Shown one piece after another: positions 31,157-38,591 of a stretch of 38,591 bases of DNA (within the stretch, counting starts at the first letter, position 1; each line of letters starts with the position of its first letter). The translations under genes were made by a program, and so were the position numbers. Location of the stretch: NCBI RefSeq assembly GCF_900104445.1, contig NZ_FNJI01000036.1, positions 1 to 38,591 of the forward strand, in the 5' to 3' direction. This DNA is from Desulforhopalus singaporensis (lineage in GTDB: Bacteria; Desulfobacterota; Desulfobulbia; Desulfobulbales; Desulfocapsaceae). The notes beneath the pieces are model-generated. The model was not told where the DNA came from. It searched no databases and worked only from the letters and a program-made list of their open reading frames with translations.

Positions 31157-33436
31157 TCAAGGCATTTCCTGGCGGACAATTCCCGGCGACAAAATTTCAG
31201 CAATATCCTCCAGGAGTAGGCGCAGCTTTTCATGATCGGCCTGAGCAATTTCCATTTCTATAAGTGATGACCAATGTCCCTTCCTGTACAGTGATGTGGC
31301 ACGGTCGCGTATCTGTCTTGCGGCACGGTCACGAACTTCTTGCTCGGGAGCGGTCTTACCAGAAAGAAGTTTTTCTATTGAGATCATGAGATCAATAATC
31401 CGTTCGCCACCGCTCAATAGTGCAAATACTGCGGCACCGCAAAGCCCTCGCTCAAGGACACCCCAACCAGTTTGGTATCTTCCGCCTTTGAATGTCCAAA
31501 ACAATAGAATCTCACCTATTTCCTTTGCGACCTCGTCAATTCCGCGATTATGTGCGTCCATTGCAGCTTTAAATAAAATCTCTGTTATTTGAAAATTCTC
31601 TATGAACGTAACGGTTTCCATATCCTCGGGAATCCAGGTCAGGGTGTTGATCAACCGACGAGCATGTTTCCGGAGTTCATCTCTAGTGCGCGGATAACAT
31701 ACCTCAGCGTTTGACACAGCCAACAGGATTTCGGTTACACCTGTTATCCAATGGATGATATCGAACGTGAAGTGAGACTTCGCCTTTATAGCTTCAAGAA
31801 GCAACTCTTTTTCTGTTTGATAAAGGTTGTTTGCCCACTGCTCGATATTTCGTATAACTGTTTGGACATCTTCATTGTCTGCCTCAGCTTCTGAGATGGC
31901 GTTGACTAGTGTTACCAGTTGTGCCCGTAAACTCTGCACGTTTGTCGAAGAGTAGTATGAACCTAGAAATGTGCTGTGGCTGCTCAACAAAGGTGTATCT
32001 GGAACTTTAAGTAATAACTTCACTACTAAAGCTACATTCCTGCGGACTTCCTCGACCGCGAACCTGATGTCGTGATGTTTAGAGCAAAGTAGTGCGAAAG
32101 TCAGATCTGCAAGCTGTGTCACCCCTACCATCGTTACCGGTCTATATTCTTTTTTCGCATAACCCGTACAAGCAATCAGAGCGATCTTTTCACTAAGCGT
32201 GACAATATCTTCTGGACGCCCATGGACAAGCAGGTATTGAGCAGCTCTCCCCATGAGACGCTGCCCTTCTAACAAAACATCTGCCATATTGTGGGGAACA
32301 ACGGACTCAATTGCGCTTGCAAGGTAACCAGCAGCAATATGTGCATGGCTTTTCGAAGCATATAGATTTGAATAATCTATGCCGAGATACACCTGAACAA
32401 GAGTTGCCATTACTTGTAATGTCTGCTCGATTTGTTGCTCATCCTGGCGCGCAATGCCATTTTGTATATTTTGTCGCAGGTGTTCAAGTGTGTCGTTGAT
32501 AAAACCGTCCGTGGCCAGAGGATTGTCGATAACCAAATTGTTGGCATAAAAGGTTTTCCCTTTGGCATCAATATATGCTTTTGTGATGGCTACGACCGTG
32601 TTTAGTGCTGCTCGAGAAACCTCGTGATCTCCATGCTCTGCATAGCGTCGCGCGAATGACATGGCATGTCGGGTCGCTCGCCTTGCACCATCAGTCCAAT
32701 GTTTGTTAATTTGGAAAAATATTGTTCGAGCCAAGTCGTGAGTGGAATCAATAGGTGATGCTGTGGTACTTGTAGTTCCTTCTTGATCTAGAAGGGGTAT
32801 TGCGCGTTTTGCTCGTTGTGCCCAAATCCGAAATTCTCTTCGGGTGTCCGTTATGAGTATCCCAAGCTGTTGTAATGGATTAATGAGGGTCAAAGCACGC
32901 CGATAGGCGTACATGAACAAAGCAAGTATGAATATGATGGCCCAGGTAGCAAAAATCACAACAAAAACTATAGGGACCTGGTTTATTAACGTCGATAATA
33001 TAGAGACGGTGATTGCCAACAAAAATGCCAACGCAAATGCACCGAGCAGCCTCGAATCCGCACTTAAACGGCGAAATAATCCGTGAGGCATGCGTTCGAT
33101 GTTCACCTGCATGGCAAACAATACAAGTGATGTAACAATAGCTGCTGCACCTAGCAGTGCTGTCCCAACATTTTGAATTAAACTGCGTAACCCATTAATC
33201 GCTTGTTCTGTCCCGTAGTAGTCTTCAAGTATATCCTGTAGTAGTGGCGACACGTAAAAACTAATGACTACAAGAAGAAGCAAAACTGAAACGAATACTA
33301 TACCACCGTATCGTTGCTTCCATTCTCTGAGCCAATAATTAACTTGATAAAGATGTTTATATAGTGTTGCAACTTTCCGCAACACAGCTTTCTTCGTCCG
33401 CGTGAATACTGACTTGATGGTCTCAGGTACAGACAT
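31157..33436 (-). CDS. Large membrane protein, DUF2254-like N-terminus
   Basis: A 759-residue protein. Four hydrophobic segments lie in the first 190 residues (GIVFVSVLLLLVVISFYV, ALLGAAAIVTSLVLFAMQV, LLGAFALAFLLAITVSILS, FVVIFATWAIIFILALFMY), and the ALLFAMQVNIERMPHGL-FRRLSADSRLLG part resembles DUF2254 membrane proteins. The remaining 560 residues are cytoplasmic, mostly helical. It stands alone, with gaps of over 450 bases on both sides and base composition unlike its neighbours. A role as a membrane effector in defence is possible but unsupported by any motif. Confidence 0.6.
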   Translation of the reverse strand: MSVPETIKSVFTRTKKAVLRKVATLYKHLYQVNYWLREWKQRYGGIVFVSVLLLLVVISFYVSPLLQDILEDYYGTEQAINGLRSLIQNVGTALLGAAAIVTSLVLFAMQVNIERMPHGLFRRLSADSRLLGAFALAFLLAITVSILSTLINQVPIVFVVIFATWAIIFILALFMYAYRRALTLINPLQQLGILITDTRREFRIWAQRAKRAIPLLDQEGTTSTTASPIDSTHDLARTIFFQINKHWTDGARRATRHAMSFARRYAEHGDHEVSRAALNTVVAITKAYIDAKGKTFYANNLVIDNPLATDGFINDTLEHLRQNIQNGIARQDEQQIEQTLQVMATLVQVYLGIDYSNLYASKSHAHIAAGYLASAIESVVPHNMADVLLEGQRLMGRAAQYLLVHGRPEDIVTLSEKIALIACTGYAKKEYRPVTMVGVTQLADLTFALLCSKHHDIRFAVEEVRRNVALVVKLLLKVPDTPLLSSHSTFLGSYYSSTNVQSLRAQLVTLVNAISEAEADNEDVQTVIRNIEQWANNLYQTEKELLLEAIKAKSHFTFDIIHWITGVTEILLAVSNAEVCYPRTRDELRKHARRLINTLTWIPEDMETVTFIENFQITEILFKAAMDAHNRGIDEVAKEIGEILLFWTFKGGRYQTGWGVLERGLCGAAVFALLSGGERIIDLMISIEKLLSGKTAPEQEVRDRAARQIRDRATSLYRKGHWSSLIEMEIAQADHEKLRLLLEDIAEILSPGIVRQEMP

Positions 33437-33937
33437 TGGTTGTTGGTAACAAGGTAATAGGACACCACTTAATTATAAATCCGGCGGGCTTTTTCATCAG
33501 CCACAACACACACTAACTGTCTGATTTTAAATGTTTTTAAAGTTACAAATTTAACCTAAATGCCCACCGGATTGATAGTACGCCCTGACGTTTCTTAAAA
33601 TCCTCTACAGTACATCTAATATCAGCAACATTAACTTTTTACATCAATTTGAGCATTTAGGTCTAAATTTTTAAAAAATTCGGCTGTTTTTTCTTAGCAT
33701 TACCCCAGTCCATAGGATTTTTTTCTCTAGTGATATTTTTTTTGATGCCAAATCGCGAAGCTATTAATCCAGCGGCAAAAGAGGTTTGATCTTGCCTGAG
33801 CCATGTGTCCGGTTTGAAATCTTATTCAGTTGCCACCTGAACCTCGAATTGGAATCGGTAAAGCCGCCAATTTAATAGTCAGACTGTCAAGTGAGTTGCG
33901 AGATTCAGCGAGTTCGATGTGATCCGATTTTAATCAT
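33437..33937 (-). other. Gene-free spacer with a gene remnant
   Basis: No intact gene is found in these 501 bases. The middle holds a coherent minus-strand reading frame that lacks a start (next entry). The rest is AT-rich with several T runs and nothing I can name. Confidence 0.5.
33663..33878 (-). pseudogene. Remnant of an unidentified gene
   Basis: On the minus strand the frame reads LLNWRLYRFQFEVQVATE, a TAA stop, then DFKPDTWLRQDQTSFAAG, IASRFGIKKNITREKNPMDW and GNAKKKQPNFLKI before the final TAG at 33663. Both halves look protein-like and share one frame, so this may be the C-terminal part of a gene with a nonsense mutation. There is no start codon or ribosome site. The family is not recognised; it lies just downstream of the nuclease operon. 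Confidence 0.4.
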
Positions 33938-34792
33938 TCATTCATCGAGTCTAGCTCTTAATTCATACTCAAGCGACTTGGCCCTTTCTTCAGAGTGCAG
34001 ATGGCAATAGAATTTTTTTGAACACGCAACGACCTCAGCAATATCCCTGCTGTCAGATGCAATTATTCCATAATTTTTGGCTCGATCTAAAGCACCACTT
34101 TGAAATCCAGAATGAGAAATAAACCACCCGAGGATAGGTCCCCTTTCACGGCGAAACCAATCTGGTAGAATTTTTATCATTTTTGGAGTTAAGCTATATA
34201 CATCCTGTAAAGTCTGATTAAATTCCTTAATAGAACTAACCTGAACAGGTGATTCATATTTTTTACATTGACCTATAATTCTTATAGGACCATTAATGCC
34301 AAATAAAAAATGAGAATCATCACTAAACTTTATAGATGCAATAAAATCAATACCAGCTTCATTTCCAGGTGGTGTAAGGTGAACTTTACTCGCACCTAAC
34401 AATTCAGAGACGTAACAACCCAATGATTCGTATCTTCGAGCATTCTCTTTATCCAAAATCTTTAATAAACTAGGTATTGCTTTAAGTAGTTGATTCTTTT
34501 TTTTAGACAAACCATTATTTTCGGAATTCACAAACCAAGTGAATTTTTTCAACTCATTATCAACTATAATAGCTATAGGCTTAATTCCTTTTTTTTTGTC
34601 GTCCTCTATTAGATTTTTAAAGCAATTCCAATATCGATTTACTGAGGAATCTAAATATTTATCTAGCAGCTCACCATTTTTACCAAGTGCAGTAGAAACT
34701 GCCTCTCTCAAAATTACTGTAAAGTCTTTTATTCCGGGTTCAGGAATACAACGGGTAAGATATTTTAAAATTTTCTGCTTGTCGCTTGCCAT
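33938..34792 (-). CDS. Mrr-like PD-(D/E)xK restriction endonuclease-like protein
   Basis: A 284-residue protein. The catalytic pattern is Glu near 130 in YVSELLG, then GNEAGIDF with Asp149, and GQCKKYE with Gln175 and Lys177, i.e. D-x25-QxK as in the Mrr family. Downstream WFISHSGFQSGALDRAKNYGI matches the Mrr helix and strand after the active site. The N-terminal 120 residues are helical and may bind partners or DNA. Its ATG follows directly after the stop of the ParB-like gene, so the two are probably made together. Proposed role: cutting foreign DNA. Confidence 0.75.
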   Translation of the reverse strand: MASDKQKILKYLTRCIPEPGIKDFTVILREAVSTALGKNGELLDKYLDSSVNRYWNCFKNLIEDDKKKGIKPIAIIVDNELKKFTWFVNSENNGLSKKKNQLLKAIPSLLKILDKENARRYESLGCYVSELLGASKVHLTPPGNEAGIDFIASIKFSDDSHFLFGINGPIRIIGQCKKYESPVQVSSIKEFNQTLQDVYSLTPKMIKILPDWFRRERGPILGWFISHSGFQSGALDRAKNYGIIASDSRDIAEVVACSKKFYCHLHSEERAKSLEYELRARLDE

Positions 34793-35947
34793 TTATGATT
34801 CCAAAAGGTCATCGACTAAAGTTTTCAAAGATTTAAGTTTGCTATATAATTTATCTTTTTGATATTCGTCTTTTAGCATTTTAAAAGGAACATTATCCAA
34901 GGACTTCAAACAAGAATCTAGAGAATTGTAAACATCGTCAACAGGGTTCGACTTCTTTTTTGACTCTGCTTCATACTTGCTTTGCAAAGCTTTACTGTAC
35001 GCTTTTTCCAGATCACCTTCTGTTCTAAAATATTCAAAATCATTGCTTGAATTTCTAAGCAAATAGGAAAGGTTTCTAGTGTCTCTACTGCTTTTTAATT
35101 TCCTTTTTCTCCAATCACCTAAAATATCACTTTCATCAAAGTCATCTTCTAGGTCTTCATCATCTCTTGGGTACAACCAACTTAGCAGTTCGTTAAAGTT
35201 AAGTTCATTTTCTAGTTTCTTTTCATTTTCATTCCACTCAAGCCATTCTCTTAATGGTGCATTACTTCTGCTGAATATTTCTTGAAAGTACGGATAAGCT
35301 TTCTCATCTACTTCTCTCGTATAGTCTGATTCATTTTTTGCTTGTTTAAAAGCATAGTATCCTCTTGCCCATTGGCCGGCTCCAAATGCACTTAGGCCAA
35401 ATCTTTTGCCAACTTGAGTAAGATTCAAACCCTCTTCATCCATCAAGTTAACAAGTAACTTTGCTTTGTTAAAGGAAGACCACTCTTGAACTCCCATTAT
35501 GTGACGAAGTCCTTGAAATATCCATGAAGCTTCAGAATCAGACCCAGTATAAATAAGGCATGGTATTAAACTTAATGATGATATTATATCATCATCAACT
35601 AACCCATTATTCTTTTTCCATTTATCCTGCAATTCTTTTGCAGCACAGATTCGCCTATTTCCTTCCAAAACAACATATTGATTTTCTGAAAACTCTTTAA
35701 CAATTACTCTATCGATCGGAAGATAGCCATTAACCTCCATATTTGAAATTAATTTATTTACTGCAAATTCTGTTATTAATTTATGTTTTACTTCCTTTTG
35801 TATTGACTCATCATTATATTTTTCGACAGGAACCTCATCCCATGACATATTGATAAACCTAGGATTGTTGGGATCAAGGAAAATATTATCTAACAACAAA
35901 TCATTAGACGTTAGTTCTTGAAATATGGGGTAAGTATTTTCAGTCAT
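34793..35947 (-). CDS. ParB/sulfiredoxin-fold-like protein
   Basis: A 384-residue protein. DPNNPRF near 25-31 and VIVKEFSENQYVVLEGNRRICAAKEL near 81-106 match the ParB N-terminal nucleotide-binding fold, with LEGNRR in place of the usual GERR. A helix-turn-helix-like segment follows (LTQVGKRFGLSAFGAGQWARG, near 170-195). The C-terminal half is charged and helical, with acidic runs near 260-275. It is likely to bind DNA and NTP and to guide the nuclease encoded next. Its start overlaps a small upstream frame by eight bases. Confidence 0.7.
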   Translation of the reverse strand: MTENTYPIFQELTSNDLLLDNIFLDPNNPRFINMSWDEVPVEKYNDESIQKEVKHKLITEFAVNKLISNMEVNGYLPIDRVIVKEFSENQYVVLEGNRRICAAKELQDKWKKNNGLVDDDIISSLSLIPCLIYTGSDSEASWIFQGLRHIMGVQEWSSFNKAKLLVNLMDEEGLNLTQVGKRFGLSAFGAGQWARGYYAFKQAKNESDYTREVDEKAYPYFQEIFSRSNAPLREWLEWNENEKKLENELNFNELLSWLYPRDDEDLEDDFDESDILGDWRKRKLKSSRDTRNLSYLLRNSSNDFEYFRTEGDLEKAYSKALQSKYEAESKKKSNPVDDVYNSLDSCLKSLDNVPFKMLKDEYQKDKLYSKLKSLKTLVDDLLES

Positions 35948-36134
35948 TCAAGCCTCTCTTTATATGGTCAAGATAAAGTTTTAATGGTTTTAAACAGGCA
36001 GATTTAAGTTCACCGTTGTGCGTTAATAAGTCCGTGTAAAATACAGTGAAGCGATATTGAAACGTTTGGTTAAGTTTTATTTTCTTCAGCCATAAGTCGT
36101 AAAATTTCTGCCAAATATTCTCTGGGATTATCAA
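35940..36134 (-). CDS. Small upstream frame of the ParB-like/Mrr-like operon
   Basis: A 64-residue basic frame, MIIPENIWQKFYDLWLKKIK, ending LDHIKRGLND, whose TGA overlaps the ParB-like ATG by eight bases (ATGACTGA). The overlap favours a real, coupled gene. However, its first 22 codons overlap the end of another protein-like frame on the same strand, so the true N-terminus is uncertain. It may be a third component of the operon. Confidence 0.4.
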   Translation of the reverse strand: MIIPENIWQKFYDLWLKKIKLNQTFQYRFTVFYTDLLTHNGELKSACLKPLKLYLDHIKRGLND

Positions 36135-36428
36135 GAATTTCTGATGGGTATCTTTTCTTTAATTCTTCTTTTGAACACTTTTTTATTTCTAATAATTCCT
36201 TAAGCGTTGGTGAGAATTTTACTATTCGATGAATAGCATGGTCTAAATTTCTTCTGAATAGTTTTTCAGCAATAACATATTCTTGAATGATAAATGTCTC
36301 ATCTTTCCAATATACATAGATGCTTGCGTTTTTTTATTATTTATAAAACCTATGCCTCGTATAAAGGTATCAGTATCATCTTTTTTGCCATTAATCTCCT
36401 TGCTGCCTCCGCAAATATACGTTAGGAA
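36070..36428 (-). pseudogene. Probable frameshifted gene upstream of the operon
   Basis: On the minus strand one frame reads TYICGGSKEINGKKDDTDTF then IRGIGFINNKK. After the run of seven A residues (36329-36335) the neighbouring frame continues ASIYVYWKDETFIIQEYVIA, EKLFRRNLDHAIHRIVKF, LKELLEIKKCSKEELKKRY and ends AEILRLMAEENKT with TAA at 36070. The join reads as one protein of about 115 residues if one A is gained or lost. No start codon is found upstream. It may be a pseudogene, a sequencing error in the A run, or a slippage product. Family not known. Confidence 0.5.
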
Positions 36429-36549
36429 TTAAAACAAAACACCTATACAACAGTCTGTCAATAAAAAGAAAAATACAAAAGTGATTTTACTACGATGCAG
36501 TAGAATTGAGAAAAATTATTGTTTCACCCCATACCCTAGCCAGACGACC
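36135..36549 (-). other. Spacer between defence-like operon and repressor
   Basis: No intact gene lies in these 415 bases. The left 290 hold the frameshifted frame described separately. The right 120 are AT-rich and must contain the end of the repressor transcript; no strong terminator hairpin is visible. TTGACA occurs on the minus strand near 36456-36461, which could be the -35 of the operon promoter, without a clear -10. Confidence 0.4.
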
Positions 36550-37230
36550 TTAATATTTCTTCCTCTTCTCCACAACCACGCCAACAATATGCAGTTCTTT
36601 CCCAGTCATATCGATCACTGGATAGCGCTCATTTAACGGTTTGAGGTAAACGTTGCCTCCGTCGATTATCAGTTGCTTGAACGTAGCCTCTTCACTACCA
36701 TTCTTCACGATCACATACTTTCCGTTGATCGCTTCAACGCCTGGATCAACAGTTACTATGTCACCCTCGGAAAATTCTGGCGTCATGGAGTCACCACGGA
36801 TTTTGAGCGCAAACGCGTGAGGATGGTTTGTTTCAACGGTGATAATCCACTCATCTGAGTCTCCGGGTTGAAACGGGTCTTGCACTTCCTGCCAAGATCC
36901 GGCCTGCACCCAGGATATGACAGGTATCTGCTTTTGCGGGTGATGTGGTAGTGGGGCCGGTTCTACGTTTGAATCGGCAACTATTTGTCTTTGAGAGGCA
37001 TCATCAATATCAAGCGATACTCCAAACATTGACCCATTACCTGTAAGCAACCATTCTTTGTTACATCCTGCTGCTGCTGCAATTTTCCTAATAGTGTTTG
37101 CTCTTGGTTTGCGCTTTCCATTTATCCATAAGCTAACAGAAGACTTGTCAACCTTAGCATAATTCACCAAATCCGCATTACTCCAACATTTTGCCTCTAG
37201 AAGAGCAGATAATCTTTCATTGAATTTCAT
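36550..37230 (-). CDS. CI/LexA-type phage repressor (HTH plus S24 peptidase)
   Basis: A 226-residue repressor that keeps the prophage silent. An N-terminal helix-turn-helix (SNADLVNYAKVDKSSVSLWINGKRKP, near 17-42) is followed by a linker and an S24 self-cleavage domain: the cleavage pair Ala110-Gly111 in WVQAGSW, nucleophile Ser148 in GDSMTPEF, and Lys185 in EATFKQL. RecA-driven self-cleavage on DNA damage is expected. It is transcribed away from the Cro-like gene across the operator region. Confidence 0.92.
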   Translation of the reverse strand: MKFNERLSALLEAKCWSNADLVNYAKVDKSSVSLWINGKRKPRANTIRKIAAAAGCNKEWLLTGNGSMFGVSLDIDDASQRQIVADSNVEPAPLPHHPQKQIPVISWVQAGSWQEVQDPFQPGDSDEWIITVETNHPHAFALKIRGDSMTPEFSEGDIVTVDPGVEAINGKYVIVKNGSEEATFKQLIIDGGNVYLKPLNERYPVIDMTGKELHIVGVVVEKRKKY

Positions 37231-37350
37231 AAAATTGACATTTGTTTGTTTTTGAAGTTGACATATGTTTGCGTTCTGGATATATAATTAAACAACAGAC
37301 GCAAACAATAATACAACACAAAGCAACACAAAAGCAATAAGGGGCACGCA
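37231..37350. promoter_or_regulatory. Lysogeny-switch operator/promoter region
   Basis: Rightward promoter: TTGACA at 37258-37263, a 17-base spacer, then TATATA at 37281-37286. Two 14-base direct repeats, TTGACATTTGTTTG (37235-37248) and TTGACATATGTTTG (37258-37271), lie 23 bases apart, the second covering the -35. An inverted match to GTTTGCGT occurs as ACGCAAAC near 37299-37306. These are the likely repressor and Cro binding sites. AAGGGG lies before the Cro-like ATG. Confidence 0.75.
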
Positions 37351-37548
37351 ATGAATTCTATCTGCCGAAGAATGTGGGACAAAAACCTGACAATGAGAAA
37401 ATGGTCTGAACTGAACGGATTTAACCACAGGTATGTCCAGGTTGTTATTTCCGGCAAACGAGGCTCGTGGAATGCCGGTAAAGCAAAAAAGATCAAGCAG
37501 GCCCTTATTGATCAAGGATTTGCAACAAAGGAAGAGGTGTATCAGTAA
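37351..37548 (+). CDS. Cro-like small HTH protein
   Basis: A 65-residue basic protein encoded opposite the repressor. RKWSELNGFNHRYVQVVISGKRG is a helix-turn-helix of the phage Cro/CI class, and KAKKIKQALIDQGFATKEEV closes the fold. AAGGGGC lies before the ATG and the promoter is described above. It probably represses the repressor promoter and steers towards lytic growth. Confidence 0.75.
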   Translation: MNSICRRMWDKNLTMRKWSELNGFNHRYVQVVISGKRGSWNAGKAKKIKQALIDQGFATKEEVYQ

Positions 37549-37642
37549 CTGTTTACGACACACTGGTCCTAACATCTTTTGTATGTAATCTGGAAAAGTC
37601 GTTTTCATACCAGCAACTCTAAGCAGGGAAAGAGAAAGAGAA

Positions 37643-38116
37643 ATGTCAATGAACGAACCCAATTTGCAACCCTGGCAGATATTTCACATAGCTCTGAAGG
37701 CATTTGGCCCAAAGATCATATCTGCCTGTTTTGGTAACAAGGCGTCAAAGTATTCACGATCAGGTTACGACTGGGCGCAGGACCCTACATATACGACTAA
37801 GCGCTGCCGCAATCCGCTCGAAATGACTCATGACTTTTTCAGCCGACTTGTTGCTGCCGGTTACGGGTATGTGGTGAGGTCAGCAATACGATACCTGGAA
37901 ACAACACTTGAGCCAGATCTGAAAATTCCTTCACCGAAACGGATTTTATCAACAGTGGAAAAGGAGATGCTCGCAGATTACCCGGCTCTCAACGCGTACC
38001 ATCAAGCGATTAAAGACGATTGTCAAATCGAAAAGATAAAAGCCTGTGAGCAAGAGGCAATAGACGAGATCCGTAGAACCACCATCAAGGTCGAACAGGA
38101 ACGAGGACAACAATGA
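37643..38116 (+). CDS. Early phage protein of unknown function
   Basis: A 157-residue protein. The start MSMNEPNLQPWQIFHIALKAFG has AGAGAAAGAGA upstream. The segment SGYDWAQDPTYTTKRCRNPLEMTHDFFSRLVAAGYG occurs in phage regulatory proteins next to cro in my memory, so it may play a CII-like regulatory part, but no HTH is obvious. It overlaps the next gene by four bases (ATGA). Confidence 0.6.
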   Translation: MSMNEPNLQPWQIFHIALKAFGPKIISACFGNKASKYSRSGYDWAQDPTYTTKRCRNPLEMTHDFFSRLVAAGYGYVVRSAIRYLETTLEPDLKIPSPKRILSTVEKEMLADYPALNAYHQAIKDDCQIEKIKACEQEAIDEIRRTTIKVEQERGQQ

Positions 38117-38340
38117 AACCACTTCCCCAAGCGGCCATAACCGCCGATAAACTCAGGAGAATGGCAAAGGAGCTTATTCTCCAGGCAGAAGAGCTTGAGG
38201 TAGCATCTGGCGTGAATGAATACCAGCCGACACGCCATGTTGAGTTTGAGTTTTCGCCGAAAAAATTGAAGGAACGAAAAGTAGGAGCTGGAAGGCAGCA
38301 ACAAAAAAAGACTCGTAAAGAGAAAATATCAAAAAACTAA
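38113..38340 (+). CDS. Small basic early protein
   Basis: A 75-residue protein with an N-terminal helix (ADKLRRMAKELILQAEELE) and a Lys/Arg/Gln-rich tail (GRQQQKKTRKEK). It starts from an ATGA overlap with the gene before. Nucleic-acid binding is possible from the basic tail. Family not recognised. Confidence 0.55.
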   Translation: MKPLPQAAITADKLRRMAKELILQAEELEVASGVNEYQPTRHVEFEFSPKKLKERKVGAGRQQQKKTRKEKISKN

Positions 38341-38352
38341 AAGGAGATGAAT

Positions 38353-38591
38353 ATGGAAAACGCCCTGACAGTAATACCAAAAGAAAAGAGCCCATTGACG
38401 GCAATCAATGAGCTCGGTCCCCGAGACAACGGGAATGTTCAAAAGACAACACGAAATATAATCCTGGATCAGTGTAATGGCAAGGTGAATTACCACCTGA
38501 TCAGGGCGCTGTTGAAGATCATTCTGGTTCAGCAAAGATTTATTTTTGCAACATATCGACAACCAGGGGCAGTGGTGATCCCTGATGTGTG
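38353..38591 (+). CDS. Early phage protein, cut by the window end
   Basis: An open frame, MENALTVIPKEKSPLTAINE at the start, runs without a stop to the last base (79 codons seen). AAGGAG lies six bases before the ATG. Its place after the Cro region suggests a regulatory or replication gene. The C-terminus is missing, so no family call is made. Confidence 0.6.
   Translation, partial: MENALTVIPKEKSPLTAINELGPRDNGNVQKTTRNIILDQCNGKVNYHLIRALLKIILVQQRFIFATYRQPGAVVIPDV

Noticed and set aside
37227-37662. Minus-strand frames across the repressor-cro control region
   Set aside because: They cover the promoter and operators and the Cro-like gene in antisense; no start signals.
1-38591. CRISPR array, diversity-generating retroelement or insertion sequence
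   Set aside because: No regular spacer-repeat array, no reverse transcriptase or template/variable repeat pair, and no transposase or terminal inverted repeats were seen.

Overview
The window reads as most of one temperate tailed-phage genome, or the junction of two tandem prophages. It probably comes from a Deltaproteobacterium, with the Desulfuromonadales/Geobacter-Pelobacter side most likely. That placement is an inference from the riboswitch variant, the MopE-type metal-binding motif, the FIMAH-type C-terminus and the overall protein style. It does not rest on any database hit.

Layout. Positions 1-1.6 kb hold a phage C5 cytosine methyltransferase (with a second long reading frame laid over it), a small lipoprotein gene, and a non-coding block with an intrinsic terminator and paired palindromes. 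From 1.6 to 22.4 kb runs one late operon on the plus strand: head-tail joining protein, portal, prohead protease, capsid, decoration protein, connector proteins, tail tube, frameshifted tail chaperones, tape measure, a long tail-tip block with three related 'LPITYG' proteins, a LamG/repeat tail protein, then small genes and a T4-type lysozyme. Many of these genes overlap by 1-8 bases. Terminase genes are not present and should lie to the left.

At 22.45-22.50 kb lies the 3' half of a tRNA-Pro gene. This is an att core, followed by a tyrosine integrase, a secreted staphylococcal-type nuclease and a small coupled gene, all on the minus strand. From 24.7 to 36.5 kb is an AT-rich cargo region, also on the minus strand. 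It carries two secreted proteins (a metzincin/MopE protein and a HAF-repeat/FIMAH protein), each behind its own copy of a GEMM-I cyclic-di-nucleotide riboswitch with a terminator. It also carries an ABM-type monooxygenase, a large membrane protein, and a compact operon of a ParB-like protein and an Mrr-like nuclease that looks like a defence module. Gene remnants lie around that operon.

From 36.5 kb to the end is the lysogeny switch: an S24/CI-type repressor on the minus strand, an operator/promoter region, a small Cro-like protein and early genes on the plus strand, the last of which runs off the window.

The order late genes - att - integrase - cargo - repressor - early genes is that of a circular phage map opened inside the early region. 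The most notable points are the duplicated riboswitch-controlled secreted cargo, the ParB-like/Mrr-like operon, the overprinted methyltransferase gene and the HIV-type slippery site in the tail chaperone gene.
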